From CAVWDU01 sp963840725 (lineage in GTDB: Bacteria > Pseudomonadota > Gammaproteobacteria > Pseudomonadales > Halieaceae), in NCBI GenBank assembly GCA_963840725.1, contig CAWIZY010000033.1, positions 1-62,481 of the forward strand: a stretch of 62,481 bases of DNA, given 5' to 3'. A program made the translations under genes and the position numbers. Within the stretch, counting starts at the first letter, position 1, and each line of letters opens with the position of its first letter. The notes under the pieces are model-generated. The model searched no databases. It was not told where the DNA came from and was given only the letters and a program-made list of their open reading frames with translations. Below, in pieces: positions 1 to 9,819 of this stretch.

Positions 1-1
1 G

Positions 2-472
2 ATTACTACGCTGGGCAATAATTTTGTCGGTCCAAGTCCTGACTACCTCGATCTGGAAGATGAACAGTGTCAATTTGATTCGTCAATCGGTGATCTGGTG
101 GATATTGACGATCCCTTGCTTGGCCCACTGCAGTACAATGGCGGTCCAACGGAGACACATGCTTTTGATTTGGGAGCCCCGCTGCGAACGCAGGCGATAA
201 CGCCGACTGCCCTGATACAGACCAGCGTGGGTTTCCACGCCCACGAGACACGAACTGCGATATCGGTGCATACGAGCAGTATGCGCCCTTGGATCTGGAT
301 GGGGATGGGGATGTGGATCGAGACGACGTACGTATAATTGCCGCCGGCCGTAATCTGGATACCGTCGGACCAGAGGACCCACGTGACCAGGATGGCGCAG
401 ATAAAAATCACTGTACTCGATGCACGTAGACTCGTACTTTTTTGTACCCGGCCCAGGTGTGGGACAGATTAG
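2..472 (+). pseudogene. 3' part of a secreted dockerin protein (choice-of-anchor Q-like), frameshifted
   Basis: The gene enters from outside the window. Reading needs three frames: from 2 to about 195, about 196 to 400, and about 404 to the TAG at 472. The first part has the phrase DPLLGPLQYNGGPTETHA, typical of proteins with the choice-of-anchor Q / right-handed beta-helix repeat end. The second gives TDQRGFPRP and CDIGAYEQY, then a calcium-binding EF-hand-like stretch DLDGDGDVDRDDVR. The third gives ITVLDARRLVLFCTRPRC. Together these form a type I dockerin with its two Asp-rich loops, as in many secreted marine gammaproteobacterial proteins. One shift lies near CTGCGAACG and the other at a run of five A. 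Family assignment is from remembered motifs; whether the lesions are real or assembly errors is open. Confidence 0.7.
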
Positions 473-1036
473 CGACCTAGTCCATTAATCATTTGCTAGA
501 GCTATTCTTAGCCCGCAAAAAACCTGGTTATTATCACTGCAAGGTCAGCGCTATCTTGCAAGCAATTCGGTCGTCGGAGCAACACGTTAATGGAATGCTA
601 GGATACCGTGGGGGCTTACCGAATAATCGCTCTCAGTCCCAACCATTGCCTGGCGCGCCGAGGAAACCACAAAGTTCATCGACTTCCGGCTCCTCTCCCG
701 TGACCACCGAGTTCATCTCTGCATGAAGCGGTGGTTTCAGGTTTCGAACAACGCCACCATCACTTACAGCCGACCGCCACTCCAACGATACCGGATCAAG
801 GCCTGGCTGCGGGCGCGACTCTTAGGAGAGCAACCCCTGAGCAACGAAGTCAAAGCATAACAATGTCCGCGCGCATATGCCGAACGTAGTCAGGGCCTGT
901 GCTCGATACTGTGAGACCGGGAGAAGCATACTGAAACATTTACCCTTTCGTTCCGAGAAGCTTGGGAACGGCGCCACTGCTTCAGATTGCACCCACTATG
1001 CCACCGGCAGAAAACCCTATCCCAATTCAGAAACAT
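473..1036. other. no recognisable gene
   Basis: Between the dockerin remnant and the cohesin-like remnant I read all six frames and saw no family motif, ribosome site or terminator. The open frames here are short and start from TTG or internal ATG codons without a Shine-Dalgarno sequence. The stretch may be decayed coding DNA, but I cannot name it. Confidence 0.5.
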
Positions 1037-1659
1037 TTAAGACGCCACTCTTCGTATTTGGGTCGTCAGCATAAGCAGCGCCAGGCCTCCAGCATAGAGG
1101 AACAGCGTCCCGGGCTGCACCAGTTGGATCGACACAGTAGGACTGGCGACCGGGAGATTTCAAAACCCAACTCATCACTCAAGACAATGTTGTCGGTATC
1201 CAGTGTCGTCGAGGGGCCTCCTGCAGCGGTATCAAACCTATACAAGCCAATCGTGGCCAGTGTAAAGCTTTCAGACAATTGCCTGACCCAGCAGGATCTC
1301 CCTGAGGCTGTCCAACTCCGCAGCAGTCAGTAAAGAGACTTCAAACAAGTTGATGACTCCCGGGGTAGACGTATCGACGCCACCTATTGTTTCACCAAGA
1401 AAAGTATCGCCTAAGAAGCCCCCGAACTCAAAGGCGCACCCAGCAACGGCACGAAAACCGCTGGATCGTACCGAAAGTCGAGATCGAATGAACCCAGCAG
1501 GGAATCGAGACCTGAAACGTTAATATCTACGAAAACATTGGCGAGACCGCTGATTCTATCAGGATTCGGGTCGAGACAATTTGTAGGAATGGCCTCTGCA
1601 TATCGTGAAATTGACATGACTCCACAGAGCACCAGTGCCATCAGACTCAGTCGTTGCAT
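1037..1659 (-). pseudogene. cohesin-domain secreted protein with PEP-CTERM-like tail, frameshifted
   Basis: The start is ATG at 1659, preceded by GAGGAGAAAATCC. The ATG at 1677 lies upstream of that ribosome site. Residues 1-24 form a signal peptide ending around YAEAIP. A cohesin-like beta domain follows (VDINVSGLDSLLGSFDLDF), moves to a second frame near 1425 (FEFGGFLGDTFLGE, then INLFEVSLLTAAELDSL), to a third near 1280 (SESFTLATIGLYRFDT), and to a fourth near 1160. That last frame ends VQPGTLFLYAGGLALLML followed by TTQIRR at a TAA. This is a PG-hydrophobic-basic tail resembling exosortase sorting signals, though the usual P-E-P reads V-Q-P. Three shifts are needed with no other stops. 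A dockerin gene lies about 560 bp away. Confidence 0.7.
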
Positions 1660-2829
1660 GGATTTTCTCCTCGACATTACAAGTGGGTTACAGCGTTAGA
1701 TCGGACCGAGCGAAAACCTAGCTTCGGACCGTTCTACCTTAACTAACCCAAAGCAACTTTGAACTCACCCTGACCCTTTACCTTACAATTCAAGTGGTTA
1801 TGTTTTGCACGCTTTCTGCCTGGTTTGATGTAAAATTTGCTGACACATGGGTAACAATCGAGCAATTTTTCAAGGCAGTGTGAGACCGCTTGCCCGGCTG
1901 TTTACTCAGCCATTTAACAACATCACTGCAAGACAAACCTAACCCCGGGGCAAGCCCGGTGGTCTCCTCCGGCGGCTGCGTTAGAGATTCGTTACGGTGA
2001 AGAATCTTGATCTACCCATCCTGAGGGCAGTCACGCTCACGGCTTTAAAGGTCGTCTGCAGTCGTCCAACATGCTACCGCGCTGCCGAGCAGTGTAATTG
2101 AGCATCCAGACTTCCTTCTGCGCGGAGAGCTACAGTGATCAAAATCAATCCTCAGCCAACCTGTTTCACGCTACCCTCACATTCTCACGTGCCGCACAAC
2201 GAAGGGGAGCATGACCTCGAGTGCCCGTTGCTTGCGTGCCCACGAAAACATTGCCAACCCTGAGCCCACAACTAACCGGGCGCGGACAACCTCCCTATCG
2301 TGACGAGAAGACTGGAGCAAACCGTACTTCATCATCCAAACCAGCAAGCATCCACGGCCGCCATCCGATCAGTCAAGCCATGGTTTGGTTCAATTTATGG
2401 CAAGCACCCAAAAAACACGATCTGTTATCTCTACAGCAGTTTCAATCAGCAGCGAGCACTCCGATCGGCGTGGTTCAAGCTCGGGGTTTCGACGGTAGGG
2501 CGAGTGACCGTCCATCTGCATCAGTAGGCAGGAAGGCAGCAGCCATGGTTGACCGCTTCTGCCGCAGAAGTCACGCAATGCATCCAGCCTACCCTTCGCC
2601 CGCAAAGCGCTCCGCTGGATCACTAAACCAACATGTGCATTATTCCATTGAGAGCGACGGAAGCTGGCACCATGCCTTCGCAGCATTGTGACGACGTTAG
2701 TCAGTGAACGCCCAAGATTAGGCGTATTGAAGCGCCGCTGCAGGAATAGTGGCATCCCGGGATGGAGCCCACGTGAAACGTCGGCATTTTTTGGTGATCC
2801 GCGATAGCGTTGGAGGCTTTTTGGCCTTG
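1660..2829. other. long non-coding stretch
   Basis: This is about 1.2 kb without a gene I can support. Open frames at 2221-2691 (+) and 2390-2755 (-) overlap each other on opposite strands, lack ribosome sites and show low-complexity composition without motifs. The first part (1660-1800) should hold the promoter of the leftward cohesin-like gene. From about 2750 the sequence grades into the amidase remnant. Confidence 0.5.
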
Positions 2830-3041
2830 CCCTCGGTTGCAGTGGCAGGTTTTATCTGGCCAGCCTCGCAGGCCTTCCTGTGGTCAATGTGTCAGTGGGT
2901 TTTGACCCCCAGGGAAGGCCCATGGGTATGCAAATTATGCGTCGCCATGGTGGAGACTCAGCGTGCTGGCATTCGCCGCTGCCTACGATGGGATAACCGA
3001 TTTTCTTAGCCGTCGCCCTGTTCTACACGGCACCCACCTGA
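2830..3041 (+). pseudogene. amidase-signature enzyme, C-terminal fragment
   Basis: Only the last 70 or so codons of an amidase-signature (GatA/AmiA-type) hydrolase are visible. One frame reads GRFYLASLAGLPVVNVSVGF then DPQGRPMGMQIMRRHGGD. After a one-base shift near 2950 another frame continues VLAFAAAYDGITDFLSRRP. The hydrophobic-glycine run, the PxGxQI motif and the final AAAY segment are the usual C-terminal signature of the family. The catalytic Ser-Ser-Lys part is missing, so no activity is expected. It runs straight into the malonate-transporter remnant in the same orientation, so the two may once have been one operon. Confidence 0.6.
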
Positions 3042-3659
3042 ATGGTGATTTACGGGGGGTCGCGCTGTTAGCGTTCTGCATGTTGTGCGGCATGGTCGCC
3101 GGAGAACTGCTGGGCGTCTGGATGGGTGTTCAGGCAAATGTCGGCGGTGTGGGGATAGCCATGCTGCTGCTTACTTTGCTGGCTAACCTGTCCTCCGAGA
3201 AAATGCGCTTGAAACTGCTCACAGAGTCGGGCATTCACTTCTGGAGTGTCATTTACATCCCCATTGTTGTCGCTATGCCGGCGAAAACAGAATGTTCTGG
3301 CTGCGGTGTCCAATGGGGTGGCTGCGGTTGTTGCCGGCGTAGCGGTCATCGTCAGCTTTGCACTGGGTGCCGACTCGGCGGTCATTGCGCTCAGCGTTGC
3401 TGCCGGCCTGGTCAAATCCGTACTGGTGATGATCGTAACCCCACTGGTAGCGCCGATGATAGGCCTGAACAATCCGCGATCCGCGATGGTCTATGGTGGG
3501 CTTATGGGCACGACCAGCGGCGTCGCGGGCGGACTGGCGGCGACAGATCCCGCACTCGTCCCCTATGGGGCGATGACCGCAACCTTCTATACCGGGGTTG
3601 GCTGCCTGCTGGCACCTTCCCTGTTGTTTCTGGTCGTACGCGCGCTGCTCGGTGGCTGA
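3042..3659 (+). pseudogene. MadL-MadM malonate:sodium symporter remnant (hybrid by internal deletion)
   Basis: MadL and MadM together form the malonate/sodium symporter. The ATG at 3042 starts MVIYG. After a shift in a run of six G the frame gives VALLAFCMLCGMVAGELLG, QANVGGVGIAMLLL and FWSVIYIPIVVAMPA, the body of MadL. A second shift at GCGAAAACAG leads to QNVLAAVSNG. Without a new start the reading passes into VIALSVAAGLVKSVLVMI, LNNPRSAMVYGGLMGTTSG and GAMTATFYTGVGCLLAPS, the C-terminal third of MadM, ending at 3659. MadL is normally about 130 residues and MadM about 250, so the end of MadL and most of MadM have been lost between them. Function is very unlikely. Confidence 0.65.
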
Positions 3660-3957
3660 CGGTGGTGTCACAACCGCATGGGTGAACACTCGTCGAGCGA
3701 GTCCGAACACCGGTATCGGCTTATGCTTGACCGAACGTTAGCGCATCTCCAGCGAAGTAAGCTCGTTCAGCTTCAGTGCTTTGCCTGCCCAAAGCAGCAT
3801 TTCGGTGCGGGAAGCGCCCGAATTCCACGATGATATCGCGGTGGATGTTCGCGCCCTTGGGAACTACAGACGTAGCCGGCAGCGACTGGCACCGGGTGGA
3901 GGTCGATGAGTCTTTACCCCCGGAAGACCGGGGGAGATGAGAGACAGGCGACAGCGC

Positions 3958-6250
3958 TCAAAAGCGATAGCGTGCTTCTAGCCCGGCGGTGCGCGGCCTG
4001 TTGGTGACGATACGCGGACGTCCCGGCATCTCGGCGGCGATGGAACGATTGTCGGCGAGGTTAGCCCGCTCGTCGCTGACGTTGTCGACAAACAGGGTGA
4101 TGTCCCAGTTCTCGTTCATCACGCCAGCGCGCAGGTTTAACGCCTCCCAACTCTCGCGGTCAACCACGGCGCCGTTGTTGAAACTGGTGCTGTCGCCGTA
4201 GTAGTTGCCGTCGGCGCGCACGCGGCCGTCCCAGCCACCAAAGGCAGGCCATACATACTCGATAGATCCGGTGCCGGTCCAGTCCGGTATGCCGTGTAAT
4301 TCATCGCCATCAAGGTATCCGGGAAGCCCGCCGCATCTTTGACTTCTGTTTCCGTATAGCCGACACCCAGCAGCACGGTCAGGCCCTCGATCGGCGCTGC
4401 AGAAAGCTCCACCTCAAAACCGGTGCTCTCTACATCGCCGATGTTGGCATCGACCTGGAAACCACAGGCCAGACGCTGCACCTGCAGTGCGTCGCTCCAG
4501 TCGATAAAAAATACGGCAGCATTCAGGGACATCCTGTTGTCAGCGAGGGTAGATTTGACACCCAACTCGTAGCTCCACAGCTCATCCGAGTCATAGGTGC
4601 GCAAGGCATCCGGGTCCAGGCCGACCTCCGCCAGCTCGTCCCCGCACAGTGTGGGCGATAACTGGCCATTTACCCCCCCGATGCGAAATCCCTTGGAAGC
4701 ACTGGCGTAAACGTTGACGTCATCACTGACATCCAGCGAGGCCATCACTTTCGGATTGAAACCACTTTCGCTCTGGCTGCCCTCGAACCGGCTCGGACCG
4801 CCGTTGGCAAAACCGTCTGAGTCGGACACAAAATCGACCTGGGTGTCGTACCAGCGCCCGCCCGCCGTAAGCGCCAGCCGCTCCGTTACATCCCAGGTAA
4901 CTTCCCCGTAGATCGCCAGTTCCTCAACGTCCTCGGGCTGATTGGTTATAAAAATCAGGTCGCCGGGGACGACATTCGCGGGGCCACCAGCCGCCTCATT
5001 GAGTGCGTCATTGATACCCGGTTGCAGGGCCGGTGGGTAGCCCCGGACAAACTGGTTGTCTGCATAGAAGATACCCACAACAAAATTCCAGGGGCCGTCA
5101 AAGCTGCTGGTAAATCGGGTTTCGTGAGAAAAGTTCTCATACTCGGACGTGGTCGACAATACCGATTCCACCGGCACTACAGGGAGCCCCACGGCAGCGC
5201 CATAGATAAAGTCCAGGAACGTGTGCTCCTCTTCGAACTCTTCGGTCTCGCGCTCATAGTAGGCAGTGGTGGAGGTAATCTCGCCAGCCTCCAGTGACCA
5301 GTTCAGAACCAGGCTGGCAATCCACCACTCGTCTTCCCCCGGCTCCTCGGAATCAAAAAACCGCGGCGTCTCCATGTTGTCGGCGTCGATATCGGCAAAG
5401 GGGAGACCGTCGGCTTCAATTTTCTGGTACATGAACTTTGGGGTTATCGAGAGGTTGTCCGTTATCATCCACTTGAGTGCGATCTGGCCGCCCCAGTATT
5501 CTTCATCGTCTACATTGTCGTTGTCGGAGAAGGCGGGCGTTGTACCGATATCTCTTCACCGGTTTGGTAATTTGTCCAGGTAGGATCGTAGACGCGATCG
5601 TAAATGCCAGACACGGAGCCGTAGTAACCCGCCACCCGCAGACCCAGGGTGTCCTGGACCAGGGGAACATTGAAATTGCCGTCAACGGCATAGTTCTCGT
5701 CGCCGTCCTCCACAATGGAAACCGAGCTGTGCACCGCGCCGTAGGCTTCGTCCAGACTGGGCTGCTGCGTAATCAGGCGAATGGTACCGCCCATCGAACG
5801 GGCACCGTAAAGAGAGCCCTGGGGGCCGCGCAGTACCTCGATGCGTTCCAGATCGAGGATTCTCGGTTGCAGCGCCGATGTCACGGGTACATCGTCGATG
5901 TAGAAACCCGTGGTTGCCGCAGAAGACTTGTCGCCACTGCCGAATACGCCGCGCAACGCCGGGGAGTTGGCATCAAAGCGGCCGTCGGCCTGAAAGGCAG
6001 TGCTCAGGTTGGGAATGCGGACGGCAAAATCCAGGTAACTGTCGACACCCATGTTTTCAAGGTCCCGTTCGGAGATCGCCGTGATGGACATACCGACTTC
6101 CTGTATGGACTGTACTCGCTTGGTTGCAGTGACCAGCACCTCCTCGAGGCCGGAGAACTCCTGGGCAGCAAGGGGACCGGACATCAGAATGGATGCGCAG
6201 GCCAGTGTTAAAGGGTTTAACTTGAAGGGTAACGATTTAATTTTTTTCAT
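3958..6250 (-). pseudogene. TonB-dependent outer-membrane receptor, two frameshifts
   Basis: The start is ATG at 6250 with AAGGAGA seven bases upstream; the earlier ATG at 6325 lacks this. MKKIK leads a signal peptide ending LAAQE. A plug domain follows with LEEVLVTATKR near the N-terminus and RIEVLRGPQGSLYGARSMGG about residue 145. The beta-barrel then runs to a terminal aromatic (LEARYRF) at 3958. The frame shifts once near 5510 and again near 4320 (LDGDELHGIPDWTGTGSIEY lies in the new frame). With both repaired the protein would be about 760 residues, normal for the family. It should import a large or scarce nutrient across the outer membrane; the substrate cannot be told. It lies beside malonate-transporter debris but is transcribed toward it. 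Confidence 0.85.
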
Positions 6251-6712
6251 TGCAGTCTCCTTCGGGACGCCAGCACTGCTCAGCATCCAGTCGGGGCTGT
6301 CTGAATGCGATGGCCGAAGCATCACGTTACCAGAAGGCCGAGGTATTCACCATTGATGTTGCAGGGTTTTTCCGGCCGCAAGAAACGCACGGTACAAGGT
6401 CAAAACCGGCTGCCGCCGCCGGCATAAATGCAGCTACGCCCACAAGCACAGCGGCCGCTGCTGTGCTGGCAAACATGCAGATTGACGAGCCGGGCACCAG
6501 CCATGCAAACAGGATTTGGCGCACTTGTTTTGCAGGCATTCGGCAATCATCTCTCAACAGCATGGCAACACCAGAGCAGCACTCGAGCAATAATAGAGCA
6601 ACAGCGCGAAGTTTTCCGACGCAGCACATGGACAAGCGGCGCAACTTGCTCACGGTGTTGCCTTGAAACACCGTATACTTTTTAACTCTCATACAGACTA
6701 AACAGGATTCCT
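6251..6712. other. divergent intergenic region
   Basis: This 460-bp gap separates the leftward TonB receptor from the rightward HAD gene and should hold both promoters. Two antiparallel open frames (6250-6666 + and 6327-6692 -) overlap almost fully and have no motif or ribosome site, so I do not call them genes. The only structure I see is the palindrome at 6652-6674. Confidence 0.5.
6652..6679 (+). promoter_or_regulatory. inverted repeat abutting a -10-like box
   Basis: Perfect 8-bp arms ACGGTGTT and AACACCGT flank a 7-bp spacer at 6652-6674. They run into TATACT (6674-6679), a good -10 hexamer about 34 bp upstream of the HAD start codon. No convincing -35 box lies 17 bp upstream, so this could be an operator or activator site. 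Confidence 0.4.
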
Positions 6713-7309
6713 ATGTCCGCACAGTATGCCGGTGTCATCTTCGATCTCGACGGCACCCTGGTAGATTCCAGGCTGGATTTTGACACCATGCGCAGCGAGA
6801 CCGGTTGTCCGGATGGCATGGGATTACTCGAGTTTCAAGAGAGTCAAAACAGCCCCCAGGCTCGCGCGCGAACGGCCGATATTATCCATCGCCATGAAAT
6901 GGCCGGTGCTGCCGCCGCTACCTGGATGCCCGGGGCCCGAGAGGCCCTCGATTCGCTGGTGGCACGGGCCTTGCCGCTTGGCATTGTCACTCGCAATAGT
7001 CGCCAGGCCGCCACATTGACTCTGCAGCGGCTAGAGGCCCCACCGATAGATCTGGTGTCCCGCGAAGACGCGTTGCCCAAGCCAGACCCGGACGGTCTGT
7101 TGCAACTGGCCCGGCGCTGGAACGCCCAACCGAATGAACTGATTTACATCGGAGACTTCCGCTTCGATCTGGAGGCAGCGAGCAACGCCGGAATGTGGTC
7201 GGCCTTGTATCTGCAAGCCGATAACCGCGGCTACGCTCAATTAGCGGACTACGCATTTGAAAGGTTCGAGCAACTGCTGGAATGGCTGCGGCATCCGCGG
7301 GCGAAGTGA
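6713..7309 (+). CDS. HAD-superfamily phosphatase (subfamily IA)
   Basis: A 198-residue haloacid-dehalogenase-type hydrolase. The nucleophile motif FDLDGTLVDS is at residues 10-19, motif II threonine lies in GIVTRNS near residue 95, the motif III lysine in ALPKPDP near 124, and the acidic motif IV in YIGDFRFDLEAA near 145. Such enzymes remove phosphate from small phosphorylated metabolites such as phosphoglycolate or nucleotides. The cap is small and alpha-helical. AGGA before the ATG supports the start. purU follows after 193 bp on the same strand; co-transcription is possible but unproven. The substrate cannot be told from sequence. Confidence 0.88.
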   Translation: MSAQYAGVIFDLDGTLVDSRLDFDTMRSETGCPDGMGLLEFQESQNSPQARARTADIIHRHEMAGAAAATWMPGAREALDSLVARALPLGIVTRNSRQAATLTLQRLEAPPIDLVSREDALPKPDPDGLLQLARRWNAQPNELIYIGDFRFDLEAASNAGMWSALYLQADNRGYAQLADYAFERFEQLLEWLRHPRAK

Positions 7310-7502
7310 ACGCTTAAATTTCTTCTGCACGAATCATGGCAACGCGATCAAAAGCGACATAACAAGATGCTCCAGGCAAGGGCGTAGAGCCCTCGTGCTT
7401 CGCGCCAGCACGCCTTCCAACCCTGCCCTGGAAATTCGCCAAGCGCCGCAACTAGTGACATGATTAGCAGCTATGTCAGGTATAAAGAGTTGATGAGCCA
7501 GT

Positions 7503-8363
7503 ATGAGTGAGCCAGCAGAGTTTATTCTCAAGGCCAGTTGCCCAGCGGACTGTGGGATTGTGGCGGGTGTCACCGGGTTTCTGGCCGATCAGGGCTGCTA
7601 CATCTCGGAGTTGAACCACTTCGACGACGAGAGCAATCAGAGGCTGTTCATGCGCTGCCGTTTTCACATCGAAAGCGGCAGCGCCGACAAAAAAGGCCTG
7701 CAACAAGGCTTCACTGAGGTCGCACAACGGTTCACCATGAACTGGCAAATCACAGAGGCACAGGCGCCCACCCGCACCCTGATTATGGTCAGTCAATACG
7801 ATCACTGCCTGGATGACCTGCTTTATCGATTGCGCAAAGGTGAACTGAATATGGCCATCACCGCCGTGGTCTCCAACCACCTGACTCTGCGCCCTATGGT
7901 CGAGCGAGAGGGCATTCGCTTCGTTCATTTGCCCATCAGCACTGAGACCAAAGCCCGACAGGAGCAAACGCTGCTGGAGATAATCGACGAGACGGAAACC
8001 GAGTTGGTGGTGCTGGCGCGTTACATGCAGATACTGTCGGAGACCCTGTGCCAGCGCCTGGCGGGCAAAGCGATCAACATTCATCACTCCTTCCTGCCGG
8101 GGTTCAAAGGTGCCAAACCCTATCACCAGGCGTTCGATCGGGGAGTCAAACTGATCGGTGCGACGGCGCACTACGTAACTGCCGAACTCGACGAGGGCCC
8201 GATCATCCAGCAGGCAGTGCAAGAAGTGGATCATACCTACACGCCGGAGATGCTGGTGGCGGTGGGCCGGGATACGGAAACCCGAGCTCTGGCGAATGCG
8301 GTCAAACTACATATCGAGCATCGCGCCTTTGTCGATGGAAGTAAGACCATCGTATTCAAGTAA
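7503..8363 (+). CDS. purU: formyltetrahydrofolate deformylase
   Basis: PurU hydrolyses 10-formyl-tetrahydrofolate to formate and tetrahydrofolate, balancing one-carbon pools and supplying formate to PurT. The 286-residue length is standard. Residues 1-85 form an ACT domain (ASCPADCGIVAGVTGFLADQ). The rest is a formyl-transferase-fold domain with the signature INIHHSFLPGFKGAKPYHQA around residues 190-210. It carries the catalytic Asn and His, and the catalytic Asp is near residue 230 in ELDEGPIIQQ. The ATG at 7503 fits the family N-terminus; the ribosome site is weak. The convergent gene at 8404 leaves only 40 bp for a terminator, and I see no clear hairpin. Confidence 0.95.
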   Translation: MSEPAEFILKASCPADCGIVAGVTGFLADQGCYISELNHFDDESNQRLFMRCRFHIESGSADKKGLQQGFTEVAQRFTMNWQITEAQAPTRTLIMVSQYDHCLDDLLYRLRKGELNMAITAVVSNHLTLRPMVEREGIRFVHLPISTETKARQEQTLLEIIDETETELVVLARYMQILSETLCQRLAGKAINIHHSFLPGFKGAKPYHQAFDRGVKLIGATAHYVTAELDEGPIIQQAVQEVDHTYTPEMLVAVGRDTETRALANAVKLHIEHRAFVDGSKTIVFK

Positions 8364-8403
8364 GCGACGAGAGCAAGCACGGTGCACGCACACCGGGATG
8401 CTG

Positions 8404-9819
8404 TTAGCTCTTCGGCGGAGGGTGATCTACCGCAAGCGCATAGCCATAAATCAGTTCCGTCAACTCGGACTGCTGCCGAGGCAGCGGCTTGCCCTTGCGA
8501 ATCTGTACAAACAATTTGCCCAGTTGCTTGCGGTCACTATCGCTGACGTGGTCCAGCAACGGGCTGTCCAGTTGCATGACTTCACGGTGCGCATGGGTCC
8601 GGCGGGCCAACATACGATGATGCTCCAGCGCTCTGCCCAGGACAACGAAGGGAAAATTCAGGTTGGGGCTGGGCCCCATGATCAACCGCTGACCGCCGGT
8701 GGGAATCCCCTTGACCGTAATATCGCCGATATTTTCCGAGTACTTCCAGGCACCCGCACCGGTCAGCAGAGCCCCGCCAATGCCCGAAAATACCGTGCCC
8801 AGGCCGCCCAGCAGGCCACCGGTGGCTGCATCAACCGCCAATCCAGCACTGCCCCCCACTAATGCACCGGAGGTTGCCGCAACTACCATCAGTGAGTTCT
8901 TGCTCAGGCCCCACAGATACCAGTTTTCCACATTAAAAAGGTCATCTTCATTGAGTTCTATGGCGGACTCATGTCGCTGCAGATGTTGGTAGTAGAACAG
9001 CTCCTCTACCTGGCGCCGGCACCGTCGCTCGGCCTTGGAGAGCGTCGCCCGGTACTTTGCCAACAGCGCCGCCTGCAGCGGCTCCTGTGGCACGCCGTCA
9101 ACCACGGCCTGGCTATCACTATGGGTGATGCACAGCACCACGAGCTCCGCAATCAGGTTGGCGGCGGCTCTATGCTGTTGGTCCCGCTCCAACTGCAGGG
9201 CCTCTACTGCGCGGTCCAGGGGTTCCCGCCAGACCTCATCCAGATGGCCAAATAGCGATAGGAGATCCAGCTGCTTGCGAAACTCGGCATGATGCGCATC
9301 GAAGACGCGCACCGTACGGAAATACTGGCTCAGGCCGTTTTTCCATTCGGCGACGTAGGATTCGTCCTGGATCGGGTTGATCAGGGCGAGGCTGGGGTTT
9401 CCGGTCCAGCGCAGAATCTCCATTTCAGGTTCATACTCCGCACCATAGGGGCAGGAACCGTCGACCACATAGATAATCCCGGCACCGTCGAGAATCGGAC
9501 GCAGCATTTCACACTCGTCGAGGTAACGCGGGTCGCCGTCGTGTTCCTCCACAAAGCGTCGCACGGTAGCAGGCCTGCTCGCGGCGTCACTGCTGTGTTC
9601 CTCAAGCCAGGCAAGGACTGCCCTCGCACGCTGCATGCCGGGGGTGTCATAGAGCACATACAGTGTCTCCTCACCCACCTGCATGGGAAATTCCTTGGTT
9701 CGCCGGGTGGATCCCGAGCGCTGGTCGATATAGACCGAATCGTCCCGGGACAAGGTGGCGACAATACTGGACTTACCCTTATTGGGCCGGCCTACGACCG
9801 CAAAACTAGGCGTGGTCAT
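8404..9819 (-). CDS. DUF3482 GTPase, partner of the DUF2868 membrane protein
   Basis: The N-terminal 200 residues form a P-loop GTPase domain: G1 motif VVGRPNKGKSS near residue 7-17, a G2-like region around STRRTKEFP, and G3 DTPGM near 57. The usual G4 NKxD is not seen; the strand that should carry it reads LINPIQDE. The remainder is a DUF3482 domain with a glycine-rich hydrophobic stretch (VGGSAGLAVDAATGG, then GLGTVFSGIGGALL) that could dip into a membrane. ATG at 9819 or GTG at 9825 are both possible; either overlaps the end of the upstream DUF2868 gene, so translation is coupled. The pair is conserved in proteobacteria, but its role is unknown to me. Confidence 0.85.
   Translation of the reverse strand: MTTPSFAVVGRPNKGKSSIVATLSRDDSVYIDQRSGSTRRTKEFPMQVGEETLYVLYDTPGMQRARAVLAWLEEHSSDAASRPATVRRFVEEHDGDPRYLDECEMLRPILDGAGIIYVVDGSCPYGAEYEPEMEILRWTGNPSLALINPIQDESYVAEWKNGLSQYFRTVRVFDAHHAEFRKQLDLLSLFGHLDEVWREPLDRAVEALQLERDQQHRAAANLIAELVVLCITHSDSQAVVDGVPQEPLQAALLAKYRATLSKAERRCRRQVEELFYYQHLQRHESAIELNEDDLFNVENWYLWGLSKNSLMVVAATSGALVGGSAGLAVDAATGGLLGGLGTVFSGIGGALLTGAGAWKYSENIGDITVKGIPTGGQRLIMGPSPNLNFPFVVLGRALEHHRMLARRTHAHREVMQLDSPLLDHVSDSDRKQLGKLFVQIRKGKPLPRQQSELTELIYGYALAVDHPPPKS

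Noticed and set aside
2221..2691. 156-residue frame on the plus strand
   Set aside because: No motif and no ribosome site; it starts with GTG and overlaps an opposite frame of similar quality.
6327..6692. 121-residue frame on the minus strand and a 138-residue frame on the plus strand (6250-6666)
   Set aside because: The frames overlap on opposite strands with no ribosome site or motif; the interval is better read as a divergent promoter region.
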